Source: Agriotes lineatus (lineage: Eukaryota; Arthropoda; Insecta; Coleoptera; Elateridae). From it: a DNA stretch of 64,000 nt. Of this stretch, positions 21,695 through 33,695 are shown piece by piece. A program made the position numbers and the translations under genes. The stretch is taken from the NCBI GenBank assembly GCA_940337035.1, contig CALNHX010002997.1:1-64000 (forward strand). Direction: 5' to 3'. How positions within the stretch are numbered: position 1 is the stretch's first letter; each line of letters opens with the position of its first letter. A model generated the notes under the pieces. The model was not told the DNA's origin, did no database searches, and saw only the letters and a program-made list of their open reading frames with translations.

Positions 21695-22996
21695 TACAAC
21701 CCCTCTTAGCAAATGAGGACGAACGCAACAAATATTTTTTTAATCTTTAACTTTAAGGTAGTGCTATTTAATCGCTTCAACCAGAAGTATTGCAGCATTT
21801 ATTTTTCATATATCAATTTTATTTCTAAGTTTAAAACACAAATTTAAAAATAAATCACTTAACGTTCCCATCTAAAATGCTTCGCTTTGGCAATGTATTA
21901 ACATATTTCTTCCTTCGCATGCTTTACAAAAATGGTATGGAGCAGACTTGTTCATTCAAAAAAAGGCACTTAAAGACCGAAACCGTTACGAAAGTCAACA
22001 ACAGAGTATGCATGGGATTGGTTTTTTCGGTATTTGTAACTTTCATTATGGTTTATGTTTGTTTTCTGTTCTTATAGCCTATTCAAGTTTGCGTAGTCAG
22101 GATTTGCTTATGTGGTTTGTGGCTATCTATGGTAGATGTATTATGATTGTTACAGTTACAGTATACTTCTTGCACAACTATCTCGCTAAAGATTGGCTAA
22201 TGCATTGAAATGTATTAAACTTGTTGACAATAAAATGTGCCTACAATCAACGCGAATAGGAAATTCGGTAGGGCAGTTACACTGATATGGATATCAATTG
22301 AATTGCTATAGACAATAATATATTACGCAAACGTCACATAGACCTTACTTGTTACATTTACAAAATTTTCATCAAAGCTAGTTCGTACGCGTGGTTACAT
22401 GCTGTGACAATTCGATTTCACAATCTAGTTAAATTTACCCGCGAAGTTTCTTTACTTCCTAACACGAGAATTTTTATTACAAATATTGCAAACATACACT
22501 TAAATTTATGTAAAATTACTGCTTGTGTCAACGACGTTTATATTTTTGATTCAGTTATTTTTCGAGTCTGCTATCGCACTATTATATATTTTCTATTATA
22601 TTGAAGTTGTATATACTTATTTGTAATCTAATGTTTCCCACTGAAGTGTATTTAGCTTTGATAATCGAAGTAATTTTAAATATAATACATTTGATGATCT
22701 CAGTCCATCTCTGTGCAACACTTATTGATCAGGTGAGTTTAATGCTATCCGAGTTGTGTGTAAGTATTGTACGTTCACGTTTCTCCTTCAGAAGATTTTA
22801 GTCGGACACTTATTGTATTATTTACAAATAAGCGATAGAATAAAACTAACCGCTTTAAATTCTAATCGCAAACGGTTATTGGCTTACGTAATAAGTACTT
22901 CTAATTATTATTTTCACAAAATTTACCTAAAAAACTATTGCCCGACGCTTAACCTAGTACTATAAAGAACTTTGGAATACATTAGTATTATGCATA
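21695..22996. other. Intergenic AT-rich, nothing recognised
   Basis: Several 60-90 codon frames on the plus strand (21877-22208, 22404-22801) lack motifs and are expected by chance in this composition. No repeat boundaries seen. Confidence 0.5.
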
Positions 22997-23401
22997 GTAC
23001 TCTCCAGCTCCGGATTAAAGGGGGGGCTCAAGGGGCCCGGGATCTGGGCCACCCACCAAGAGTGGGCCTCCCACCAATATAGGGGTAAATATCACAAAAC
23101 AAGAAAAATACATGTCTCTTTGCTGTGAACTGTTTATAATGATAGGAAACATTTAACAAACATTTCCATACATTCTATCTTACTTCTCGAGCTTGATATG
23201 AAATGTAATAATCAAACTTTATATTTTAAATAAGTTAAAATTATTTAAAGTCAAAAAGTTATTGTTCTGGTGAACTGGCCTATTCTTCCAACAACATAGT
23301 AATGCACATCAAATTTAGTTACAATGGCTGATAATTTACTAATTTACACCAGTTATAATTATTCAGTAATAATGTATTAAGGGCCAATGATTTCTCCAGT
23401 A

Positions 23402-23522
23402 AAAATGTTTTACGAAAGTGTTTTGTTTTGGCAATGGCACAAGACAAACTAACTCGATCAAATTTGTCATAGTTTGTCGAGGGGCATTGCCAAAAAACAA
23501 CAAATCTTGAGTAAAACATTTT
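23402..23522. repeat. Palindrome within hAT-type element
   Basis: AAAATGTTTTAC at the left pairs with GTAAAACATTTT at the right. Inside it TTTTTTGGCAATG-like and CATTGCCAAAA blocks and AGACAAACTA / TAGTTTGTC pair again, giving arms of about 55 bp. Confidence 0.7.
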
Positions 23523-23876
23523 CCAAGCAAAATTATGAGCCCGAAATACATTTTGTGGACTATTTCCCAAGTATCGGTTTATTTTGACATTTATACTGAT
23601 GCACAATGACAGTTTTAAATGACGTTTTTGAAATGTCACCTTGATTAAAACAACATATTTAGTGGTTGTCATGGATATAAGTGGTAAAAAAACTGATAAA
23701 ATCCCAAGAGAAAATTTTGATTTTTTGGCACTGTAAAAGCACGTGATTGGTTGAATTTCAAAAAATCATGGCATTTGATTGGCTAATAACAGATGCGGGA
23801 AATAGTCACTAAAAATGACGTTTTATAATTCAGCGTGTTAAAAGTTAAATTAGCTGATTACTTTTAGCACATGTGT

Positions 23877-24165
23877 AAGTAAACAGTTGGTGTTGAATTT
23901 AGAATTTCTAACTGAAAGTGAGGTTGTAAAGTTATTCTAGTTACTTCTTCCGTTAGAGGTAAATTGTTTTTAAATAATTAAAGCATTATGTAATGAATAA
24001 AGTAAAATGTGTACATTTATAATTACCTTTGATAACTAACTTTGACAGCTACTCGCTGCAGAAACAGTCATCTGCGCGTCAAGGCCATCTCTCAAACTCG
24101 TGCTAAGTGTTTATGCACGTGACATGTTATGAAACGAAGCCGAAGGCATAAACATCCACGTTTAG
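23877..24165. repeat. Dispersed repeat, copy 1
   Basis: Shares most bases with 51577-51955, from AGTAAACAG through AGTGAGGTTGTAAAGTTATT to CAAGGCCATCTCT and then ACTCGTGCTAA. Copy 2 contains about 100 extra bases after CATCTCTT. Confidence 0.75.
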
Positions 24166-24368
24166 CACTTGTTGCACAAATAGCTATTTTAATGAAAAAA
24201 TTTAATAATCTTAACTGAATTTATCTGCGTAAATAAATTTTGTAAATAAACCTTTGGTCGTTTCATTTCGTGTTTTTGCATTACATATTGCAACACCTCA
24301 AAACAATGGGCCTCCCACCAAAATGGGCCCTGGCCCACCCACATCTTAAATCCGGCCCTGGTACTCTC

Positions 24369-27300
24369 AATCATTGTAATTTATTTATTACAAGAATTTC
24401 GAAATAAGATGCCTGTTTTTTATTCTGAAGTAATTTCTCAAATTTGTTTAAGTGTGAATGCTACAAACACGGATATGACCAACTATAATTTCCACAAACA
24501 CACAGCGATTATAGTAATTTCAAGTTTTCTTTCACATTTAAAATGTTAGTTTGTCAATCCAAGAAGAAATGTAATACTATTGTTACGCGATGTAACACTA
24601 AATTGTACATACATACATACAAAATCTATAAACCCTTATACCGTTTACACAGTGTCGGGGTGCTGGGCGTTCCGAACTGCTGAGGGTATGTGCATTTTTA
24701 AATTGAGCGGAGGTACTTGAGGTAGTGATGTTCACCCATCCAAGCAGACTGGAGCTTAGCTTTTACAAGTGCCGTATGATGTGCAACAACACTCAGCCGC
24801 ACTGCCGGCTACAGTAAATTGTAACAAAAACAAAAACGTCGTAGCTGGATACACAATACACATACAGTGTGTTTCGCAGTTTACATTCACACCCCTATAT
24901 CTTCCTTGTTTACTTTTACCATTTTTACGTAATTTTGCTGAAAACCAGTAGCCAACTGCCATAAAAAATAAATGAAGCCTAATTTAAGAAAAAGTCAATT
25001 AAAATCTTGGATTTCGCCTATCTTTGCATTCTAGTAAGCTGTTTTTAATAACTTTTTCGATAAAACTCCTTCGACTACAATTTCTCGCATCTACTTTTGA
25101 TTGCAGTAGACCCTTGGGTTGCAATGAAAGGTAAAAGCTGTAAAAGGAACCTCTTTAAACGGCGTGCAGTTCTTTAAGTACTAACAGTTAAACAAAAAAA
25201 AATCCAAAATGAACGCCAATGAATCTTTTAATTAACAACAACTGTATTCAGGTATCACAGCGAATTCGTAAACTGCAGTAGTATAAATATTCTGAAAGAA
25301 AAGCTCAAGACAGGCACAGATAGCAGTAACAATAACAAAACCACAATGCTAGCATCACAGTATAATAATCACGAATTCAATATCATATCGTACAAAGTAC
25401 AGATGATTATTTGCTAAACATAGGTTAACGTAGAGTAATGAATCTAGGCTAAAATTTAAGTTGCACCCCAGAACACATAAATCTACTGGCGAGTAAGTTA
25501 CCATATACAGTAATAAAAAAAGTACACAAATAAATTACCCTAAACACTGCAACAGTTTAAGAAGGTGTAACGGAGGTTACTCTATAATCCGAGGATGGAA
25601 AATCGTTAAGTGCACTACATATGTTTGGTTCGTGAAGCGAACGGCAAACTGACGGCGAAGTTCAAAGCAAAATCTACCAGGTCCTCAAGGAACTCCAGCA
25701 GGTACGCAGTAAACAAAGAAATGTTCCTTCAATTATTTTTGTCGAGGTCCCTTAAGCTCACTCAAAGCTGGCACAGCGCGTTGGAGGTTATACCCCACAT
25801 AGAACATAGAAGGCCGGATGCAGCAGGTGCCTTCAATGTCAACACAGGTCCGAGGTCATGAGCCGTAATACGGGTCAGCGAAAAACCTTCCGAAACGACA
25901 CGGGTGGATTGAAATTTGGGGCTCCAACTGCGGCTAAAGAAAATGCCTAACTAGGATCATAAGTATCTTAAATACGGTACGAAGAAACGATTTACCCCGT
26001 AAAACGAGTACGTGCGCGAAGTAAAACCAGCGTGCCCCCAAGATCTATCAAAAATTTGACGCGAGAAAGAACTTCTCACCAAATTGCCAAGCTGTAATAT
26101 TCCGCCTTCAGTAGCGAGGGTAAATTCCACCATAACGAGGACCGCATGCCCGCAGAAACTTGGACAATTATTGGAACGCTAACTGCCGGCCACTGTTATC
26201 GCATTCCCGTCCCAGCAGCCAAAATGCAAGCAGGCGGGGAGAGCGCGAAATTCAAATCATGTACTACAGACATCGGAAAACATAGACGGAATTCCAAAAC
26301 TGTAGAGGCGCTATCTAAACGTAACAGGGTGTCCTGTAAAATATTATGCTATACTTGAGGCGAAAGAGGGAAGAGATTAGACTTTAATGAAACATGTGCC
26401 CTAGTGGTCAAGCTGACAACAGTTCGTACCGTATTGGCAATAGGAAATCAACATGATTTTTTTTTCATTAGGTTGAATCACGGTATTCATTCAGCCCTTC
26501 GTTGGGCACCAAACTGAAGCGAAGAGTTCTACTCTTTGTATTATTTGAACTTTGATTGCCTTTGAGTTGTTAGCTAGCTCAGACGTCAATGCTCAAGATG
26601 CGTGTGTGACATCTATTGTGACTATGTGCCTCTCAATGCAGCTTTGCCTCAAGCTTGTCTCGTACACACCTTTAATTCTGAAAATAAATACTCCAACCAC
26701 GCTAGTAATAAAAGCCAAAGCTGGTCGCATGAACTCAATATACTATATACGTTTGTTGACATACATACAAATAAAAGAAATAGAAAACGACAATACTCAA
26801 ATAATATAAGTCGTAAATAATAAAGATTAATATTTTGTAGAATGGCTACTTGCTAAGAGCTAAATTCTACTCGCATTTACAGTTTAACATTAACATATTT
26901 CATGAATGAACACAGGTTAAAGTTTTGTTTGCAGTGGCACGAGCTACAACTAACAAAATTTCAAACGCTAACACTATCACAAAAGTTCAAAGGTTATTTG
27001 CGGACTCACACACCTCGAAGCCGGCGTGGCGTCTGAATTAAGCGTTGAATTATAATGCAATCGTGTACTCTGAATTCGATGTACGTTGCAGCTTAACACT
27101 TGATTGTAGATTTGATTAATTCATTGGTCGTAAATGAACTAACCTGGTTTCGCTTTTGCTGACAGCGAGACCGTAGATGTGGGCCCCTTAATAGTGTCGC
27201 TGTTCAGATTTGCAACTATCACACTTGGTAAGAAAGGCGGAGGATTTCACTTTAAAATCAATTGAGAAACTTCCCGCTCTTAGCTATATGGGCCTTGAAC

Positions 27301-27639
27301 ATACTTCTCAAGGGTGTGCAAACCTCTGGGCTGGGATGTCGCCCACAAGAACCAAGTGTTGGCTGCTGCAATTGGCTTGCACCCGCCTGCTGCTACCATT
27401 TAAACCACTAATGTCATCAACTTCCCACAAAGCATCACAAAACACGTTTTACCGGTTTATATTTAGTTAAGGTACATTCGGCGTTGATTGATACTTTTTC
27501 TCACTGCACTGTCGGAAGGCGCGGGGATGAACATATGCGCGATTTCAAATGCAGAATGCGTCCTTAACCTAATTAATAGATACAGTATAAGGAGTACAGA
27601 TCAGCTTTATGCTAGCGAGTTTATATATTGAAAAACTCT
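24369..27639. other. 3.3-kb stretch, no gene recognised
   Basis: Holds a short CATA microsatellite (24606-24622), open frames of 60-86 codons (for example 25610-25861, 26146-26358, 27210-27470, all plus) without motifs or convincing splice context, and a more GC-balanced zone at 25570-26400. Unannotated host exons here cannot be excluded, but I cannot support one. Confidence 0.4.
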
Positions 27640-28412
27640 GTTAGGAAGAATCAGGTCCGTTACAACATGGATGTAAAAATGGCATTTTTAAATAGAATGA
27701 TAAAAAGAAATGTACACATGTATCAACCTGAAATATTTGAAGATGGCAATTCCAGGGGTTTGAAATGGAGGATATGGGCGATATGAATAAAGGTGTGTTA
27801 ATGATTAGAAAAAACGATAGTTAGAAAATGTTTTAAAACGTTTTAACATGATGGAATGTAAACCAATATCTACAACCATGGATTTTGAACTAAAATTATT
27901 ATCAAACAAAGAAAGTTAACATTTTAATAGGCCTTACAAGAAATTAATTGGATGTTTAACGTTTAACTCGCCGAATGAAGAGCGATGGAAGCAATTGAAG
28001 AGAATTTTTAGATATACCAAGGGAGCACTTGATCTGAAATTGGTCTATCGAAGAAGAAGGGAAAATACTTTATGGCTATGCAGGTGAAGATTGGAAAACT
28101 GATATTACCGATAGCAAATCAACGACTGGATATGTATTTAAAGTTTATGGATCAACTGTCTTCTGGATCAGAGATAAGTAAATTATAGTTGCGTTATCAT
28201 CTGCTAAAGCAGAATATAAGTCAATTGGTGATGCCACTTGTGAAGCTTTGTGGTTAGGAAAAGTGCTTTGTGATTTTAATTTACTGCAAAATGAAACTAC
28301 AATAATATTTGAAGGCAGTCGAAGCTGTATTCAAATTGCAAGAAATTCAGAAGATCACATAAGAACTAAACATATCGACATTTGTCATCACTTTGTAAGT
28401 GTTACAGTTACA
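27640..28412 (+). pseudogene. Ty1/copia polyprotein fragment (RT and RNase H)
   Basis: A degenerate copia-type pol. At 27659 the frame reads NMDVKMAFLN, the first RT catalytic block (family form MDVKTAFLNG). The central RT including the catalytic YVDD loop is missing. From 27930 the sequence resumes with PYKKLIGCL and a YTKGALDLKL segment. RNase H follows, with YAGEDW, KSTTGYVFK, the block ALSSAKAEY and the tail RTKHIDI.HHFV (27960-28412). Stops and frameshifts lie near 28050 and 28180. No LTRs are recognisable. It abuts a minus-strand Penelope fragment. Confidence 0.85.
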
Positions 28413-28639
28413 CGAAAGAAACCAATTACAGGTCACACCATATCATGTGCATAATGTATGTAGCATGTGTTGTGTGTGGTCAGGTTACTCTTTCCCATAT
28501 ACCAGTCTTCCGGGAGCATAAGAAGCTGAAAGAAGCTGCACACATAGCACTGGCAGAAGGCTCGATCCCATTTGAATGTCACCACTGACGCAGAATAATA
28601 AAAAAATAGACTCATGCGGATAGTCTACTGTCATATAAC

Positions 28640-29445
28640 GGTGACACGGTAATTCAACGTGTAAACCACGGCAGATGCAAAACTCTTGCAAGGGAAAGGA
28701 TAGAAGAAAGGGGAAAGCCTTCGTCCCGATTGAGACTGTTATGGTGTTTGTAAATCTCAATGGCTTCGCGAATCTTGCTACTAAAGAAGAATGGGAATTT
28801 GCAGATAATAGAAGTTTCATCAAAAATAATCTTATAGCCGGTGTCTCGTTGGTGTTCGGTGATGGCTGACAATGAAACGAGGCTCGACTTGAGACAGGCT
28901 GGTGTTCAGAGATACCAATTTTTATTAAACGTTTTGTTTCACCATTGCATACAGCATTGCACGGGACTGGATAGGCACCTATAGATGACATGGTATTTAA
29001 TGTATCTTTTGGTGAAGGAAAAACCTGTGCGATTTTGCTCGGCGGTTTAACTACTGTTTTGATGTTTTCGAAGAAGCGTTTCAACGCGATCGGTGACGTG
29101 GTGGATATAGAGAACAAATGCTAGTGCTGCAGGAGAATCGGTTTTTGGAGGTTTTGGTGACTGTGAATGAATATGGCGATTGATACAGACTTATATTCCA
29201 CTACGGCAACCGTTGTTACTAAGAGATTTTCGAATGTGGTTTTATTTAGCATGGATATTATCGTTATAGTTACCTTAACAATGAAACGGTCCAATCTAGA
29301 AAGATGTTCGTAAAACTTTCGAAAACATTGTGTTATTGGTTTGCTCAATGCTAATATGTTCAAGGTATTTGACCATCTCATCAATATCATGAGGAAAAAG
29401 AACAAAAATATCACCAATGTAAAATTATGCGAGTTTCACTAGGAT
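28640..29445 (-). pseudogene. Second Penelope-like element fragment
   Basis: Read on the minus strand. Around 29440-29340 the frame gives YIGDIFVLFPHDIDEMVKYL, the Penelope RT catalytic region with the first Asp of YIDD changed to Gly. From 29117 the linker ENIKTVVKPPSKIAQVF appears, then a worn GIY-YIG core (YPVPCNAVCNGETKRLIKI.ISEH). After a frameshift near 28880 comes the C-terminal part (DTGYKIIFDETSI, REAIEIYKH.NSLNRDEG). It differs clearly from the element at 12673-16693, so a second lineage is present. The long frame 28485-29117 is only partly genuine and its last half is out of frame. Confidence 0.8.
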
Positions 29446-29872
29446 GCTGCTGTGGATCGCTTAAACACAAATATTTAAGTAATAATTTTGTACACATAAG
29501 AGTCAGATGGAATGTATGCGTTCTTATCTCTGAAGGACTAAAAAATTATCTTATGCAACTGGAATTATTGCAATAAGCGAAATTTTCATTGTGATAACTT
29601 TCAGTACTATATTTTGAATGTATTATTATTTATATCTTGCTGATGATCCTACTAGAAAGCATAAAAATATCAGTAGTACATCACATGTTATGATAAATTA
29701 ATGAAATGAGCTTCTTATGATGATTGTATTTGTTCATGTTTAGAGTCCATTAAATCAATATTTAACACTTTCCATCACGTAGTAGAATTTAATTTTAACA
29801 AGGATTTTACGTACTGAACAAATGTACACATTTTGTAATCATATTTGCATCGGTTAAACACTTTTCCATTTT
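29446..29872. other. Intergenic AT-rich
   Basis: No gene or repeat seen between the Penelope and LINE fragments. Confidence 0.4.
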
Positions 29873-30890
29873 AGAAATCTTTATCGTTAATGACTTCAAT
29901 TATAAAGATTTACAGTGGTCACTGCTTAATGGCAACTGTTCTGAATCTGAAGAACTGTTCCGGGATATGTATCTAAACACGAGTTTAACCCAATTAGTGA
30001 CTCAACCAACATGTTTCAGAAGAAACGACAACCCATCACTTCTGGTTCTAGTCATGTGTAATGAGGAAAACCTGATTACTGATATAAAATACGGGGCACC
30101 AATTGGAAAAAGCGATCACGTTACACTCCAAGTATGTATCCAAACCATATTAAATCTCCAGCCCTCTCTCGGTGCAAAACCTCGTCTAGGATACTATCAG
30201 GTCAGAGGTCAGAAAAACTCTGGAAGAAGCAGTGAAAAAGAATATCCCAAAAATGAGATCAAACAAAATATCCACAAACAAACCATGGATAACGAGAGAA
30301 ATTAAACAAACTATTCTAAGGAAAAAGGAAGTCTGGAACAATTATAGAAATGTCACCAATAATGTAACCTACGAAGATTACACAAGATTACGGAATGACT
30401 GCATACATCAAATCAGAAGGGCACGAGCACAATTTGAATCGAACATTATTGATAGCGGTGACAAAGCTTTTTATGCCTATGTCAAACAAAACATTGCCTC
30501 TTCTATACCCATCCCGCCTGTGCTAAGAGATCCAGAAGGAACCTTAACGACCGAGCAATCAAAAATTGCCAATATATTCGGTGATCATTTTGAGAGAAAC
30601 TTTCTCACAGAGCCAGAATTCAATAACCGCACCATCCTCAACACAACCCCACAAGTTGGAAATGCAATCCCCGAGATAATCATCGGGGGAGATGTAGTCA
30701 CAGAAATCTTATAAAACTTAAAGGTAGACTCGGCAGCGGGCCCCGACGAAATCCCATTAATTATTCTAAAAAATACTACATCAGTGCTTAGCCACCCACA
30801 AAGATCATGCACCAAAACTTTCAAGAAGGCAAATTACCTCAGCAGTGGAAAGAAAGTGTTGTGGTTCCAATTTATAAAAAATCTGGTGTG
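29873..30890 (+). pseudogene. LINE fragment (Jockey/CR1-like), endonuclease to RT start
   Basis: The frame begins FIVNDFNYKDLQW, matching the GDFN motif of APE endonucleases (G replaced by N). It continues through QLVTQPTCFR and SLLVLVMCNEENLI, then SDHVTLQ at about 30110, the C-terminal SDH motif. From 30232 the linker NKPWITREIKQTI and an alpha-helical IRRARAQFES region lead to the RT start DSAAGPDEIP near 30730. The last block is FQEGKLPQQWKESVVVPIYKK near 30820-30880 in a shifted frame. The element is truncated at 30890, before the catalytic RT residues. A stop lies at 30712. It is different from the RTE-like LINE at 17881. Confidence 0.82.
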
Positions 30891-31069
30891 ATACACTCAC
30901 ACAACTTCCTTTTACAGTGATCTTATAATTAGTCAAAAAATTTCATTTTTAATTTTTTTAAATTTGTCAAAAATTTTCAAAAATTACAAATTCCACAAAA
31001 ACGGTACAAAATAGAGCGTTAGTTGAAGAAACAAATTTTCACATATAATCTCATAAGAGCATTAATTCT

Positions 31070-31177
31070 TTCCGGAAATTTTTTTGAGTGCGTTCCAACA
31101 ACGCCGTATTAATTTGCCTGAGCGGGACGCGAGGGCAAATTAGGACGTTGTTGAATGCACGAAAAATAATTTCCGGA
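31070..31177. repeat. Foldback repeat
   Basis: TTCCGGAAATTTTTTTGAG.. at the left and ..CGAAAAATAATTTCCGGA at the right are inverted, with TTCCAACAACG / CGTTGTTGAA and AATTTGCC / GGGCAAATT nested inside around a GC-rich loop. Confidence 0.75.
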
Positions 31178-31184
31178 TTCTGAT

Positions 31185-31250
31185 TAGCTATGATGTCATC
31201 CGCCATTTGTAAACAACTCCGCTGATTGGCTATGATGTTGTAAAGTCAGC
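31185..31250. repeat. Dispersed repeat GATTGGCTATGA, copy 1
   Basis: The words CTATGATGTCATCC, GCCATTTGTAAACA and TGATTGGCTATGA recur at 43766-43860 in a different order. A low-copy dispersed repeat, probably part of a MITE family. Confidence 0.5.
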
Positions 31251-31498
31251 CCCAGTACAAATGCATGTTTTTTACATTAAAAATTTGTGCCCATTTATCT
31301 CTATCTTAAGCTTGCATCAACTTTACGCTCGAAAATTGATAAACTCAAAATCCAACAGTGATGCGCGGACTCGCGTAAAAATATCAACTGCCTTGCTCCT
31401 CCTGAAACGAAGCTCAGATAAGGAAGCATTCAGAGAGTATAAATAAAGCTTCCGTCGTTTCAATTTACTCGAGTCCCCGAACTTTTCACTTCTTAATA

Positions 31499-31712
31499 TT
31501 CCTCCCTTTGCACCGGCCGGCCCCAACATTTGCAATAATTTCCAGCACCCGCTGAAATACCTCCATTTGCTTCGGTCGACCCCGACCTTGGCTATAATTT
31601 CCAGTACCCACCGAAAACTTCTCTTTGCACCGGCAGGCTCCGACCTTTGCAATAATTTCCAGTACCCCCTGAAAAACCTCCCTTTGGCTCCGGTCGGCTC
31701 CGACCTTCGCCG
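31499..31712. repeat. Minisatellite, about 62-bp unit
   Basis: Between three and four tandem units carry the core ATAATTTCCAG (31530, 31592, 31653), preceded by TTTGC.CCGG.. and CCGACC. Open frames on the minus strand here follow the repeat and are not called as genes. Confidence 0.8.
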
Positions 31713-33003
31713 AAGAAAACCGTTCTAACATTCTACCCCCAGCGCCGTTCTATCACGATGTTTGCATTAAAACTTGATAATAAAATCTACTTTCCTAAGA
31801 ACCAGAAGAAATCACAGGTCAACACGATCTAGAAGTCTCCGCCGCAAGTAAATTGATTCACCGGTAGGCCCCCGAGACTGCCTGCAAAACGCCTCTAACG
31901 CTGCCCGGTGTTTTCAACTGCCAAACGCGGGATTCGAGAGAAATCACATTACTCCTCCAAAACACTTCGCCAAGGCCCCAATTTGGGCAGAAAGAACGTA
32001 CCTCCTCCAGCCGGGTGTAGTACACTCCTGGGAAACATTGCCGTCACCAGGTAAAACACGTAAATTTACTTGAAACGGATTGTTTGACAAAATAAACAAC
32101 CAATCCGACCATCTTGTTTATAATGCCGTACTGAATTATAGATCTCTTGACCCCCTTCGTTTGTTTGAACTACCCAGCTCAGCGACGCTTACGGTATAGT
32201 CCACTCCTGAGTTGCACCAGCAGACAAGGCAGAACGTCCCCGAAGACAAACCAAGACACCGAAGATACTTTATTTTGTTAAATTTTGTACATAATATTTT
32301 ATCTTACAGTAGCACCTAGTACCATACATTATACAACTGTTTTCAGTGACTAAAATTAAGTTTTATTTACTAGTAAGTTTTTATTATTTATTTCGTAATT
32401 TTCAGGTTAAGTTTTGCGTCAGTCTGTGTCAAATACCAAACAAAACCTAACCTACACACCTCGAATTTGACATAGACTGACAATACACTTCAGTACTGCC
32501 AATACACTTCAGTACTGTCAAACATATATCACAAATCACAGGCGACTCTAATTATAAATGTATTTCGCGACATATTCTGACGGCGCAAACTATTTAGGCA
32601 CAAGAATTGCTACTGTAAGGTAAAACGTCGTATATCACACGTGAGCGAAATTATCAGCTCGTAAAAAATTTTATCGCTCGTGCTGGGGCACTCGCGATTC
32701 AAAATTCTCACTCGCAAATAATGATGAATTTCTCTCACTTATAATGTAATCTACTATTATTAAAATTACCATTTCATTTGTATGCATAGTTAATAGTTAT
32801 TTAACCAACAAGTGTGTTAATGAAGGCGATTAATAATCGAAACTGTTTAAAGCCTTTCATAGTTGAGATTATTAATCGCCCATTAAGAAACGAGTTGATT
32901 ACAAACTTTTTCCGTTGACCGCAAAATCTTTTTTTGTGGCCAAAAATTTGATTAATACAACTAACCTCCATGGAAAATATCATCAAAATGTCAAAATCAC
33001 AAA
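31713..33003. other. Intergenic; hairpin and dispersed repeat
   Basis: No gene. A hairpin GGCGATTAATAATC / GATTATTAATCGCC lies at 32824-32879. The part 32462-32545 (GACATAGACTGACAATACAC then TTCAGTACTG twice) recurs inverted at 63352-63425. Confidence 0.5.
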
Positions 33004-33162
33004 AACAGTTAATTAATGAAAAAGAGTGTATTAATCAAAAACAGTGTATTAATAGATCTATTAATCCATCCTTCTTTAAAAAACAGTTAATTAATGAAAA
33101 AGGGTGTATTAATCAAAAACAGTGTATTAATGACGTCTATTAATCCATCCTTTTTTAAGAAA
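33004..33162. repeat. Two-copy tandem duplication, about 78-bp unit
   Basis: The block ACAGTTAATTAATGAAAAAG .. TCAAAAACAGTGTATTAAT .. CTATTAATCCATCCTT is repeated once, with a few substitutions. Confidence 0.8.
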
Positions 33163-33408
33163 AATAATTCATTAATATTGAAATTAACAAGCGGTCAACG
33201 AAAAAACACATTATACCGTTTATTTACACCATTGTGTCTTTTTCCTGGTAAATATATATTTGAGTCTGAACCTATGGCATTTGAGCTTTACCAGGAGCAA
33301 ACCAGTTTAAAAAATAAATATAGTAAATTTTGGCTGAACTGAGCATAAGCAATTTTTAGTAAGAAGCAAAATTAAAAAATTACCGGTACAAGACCCGTAC
33401 GCTATAAC

Positions 33409-33695
33409 CATATATCTAATACTTACTATATTGCTAGCGGCTATGAGTGGGAAACTCACGAAGGAAGTGAGACAGACAACCAACTCTTCAATGTATAATG
33501 GTGAGCTGTGTGCAAGCGCGGCGGCGTCGTCCGCCCAATGGGGAAGTGGTCAAGTTTAAAATTCGGTTCTAAAAGCGGAGTTCGAATTCTCACGCATGCG
33601 CACGAGACGCGTTATACTCTAAGTGAGACTATGTCGGCGCCGTAATGTTTTCGGACGTTCCGAGGCCCTACTAGCAATATATGTGTATTATATAT
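33409..33695 (+). mobile_element. MITE family CATATA, copy B (left part)
   Basis: Same family as 3248-3725 and 47283-47572, here in the orientation of the latter. The left end CATATATCTAATAC is preceded by GCTATAAC (33401-33408). The right terminus is split off: its last seven bases, ATATATG, appear at 43751-43757, after the LTR retrotransposon, and are followed by GTTATAAC. That matches the left target copy with one difference. Confidence 0.8.

Larger units (their letters stand above)
23005..24360. mobile_element. Non-autonomous hAT-type element, ends near CCGGATT
   Basis: The left end CAGCTCCGGATTAAAG and the right end CTTAAATCCGGCCCTG are inverted, followed inward by GGGCCACCCACCA-like blocks at both ends. 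The exact 8-bp duplication GTACTCTC lies at 22997-23004 and 24361-24368. Length is 1356 bp. The interior holds a palindrome (23402-23522) and a dispersed repeat (23877-24165) shared with 51577-51955. No transposase. Confidence 0.88.

Noticed and set aside
28485..29117. A 210-codon minus-strand frame as a single gene
   Set aside because: Only its first third is in the Penelope frame. The rest is out of frame, while the real continuation is in a different frame at 28872-28654.
33561..33600. tRNA or SINE B-box in the word GGAGTTCGAATTC of the CATATA MITE
   Set aside because: The match is short, there is no A-box at the right distance and no cloverleaf could be folded. It recurs because the MITE is repeated.
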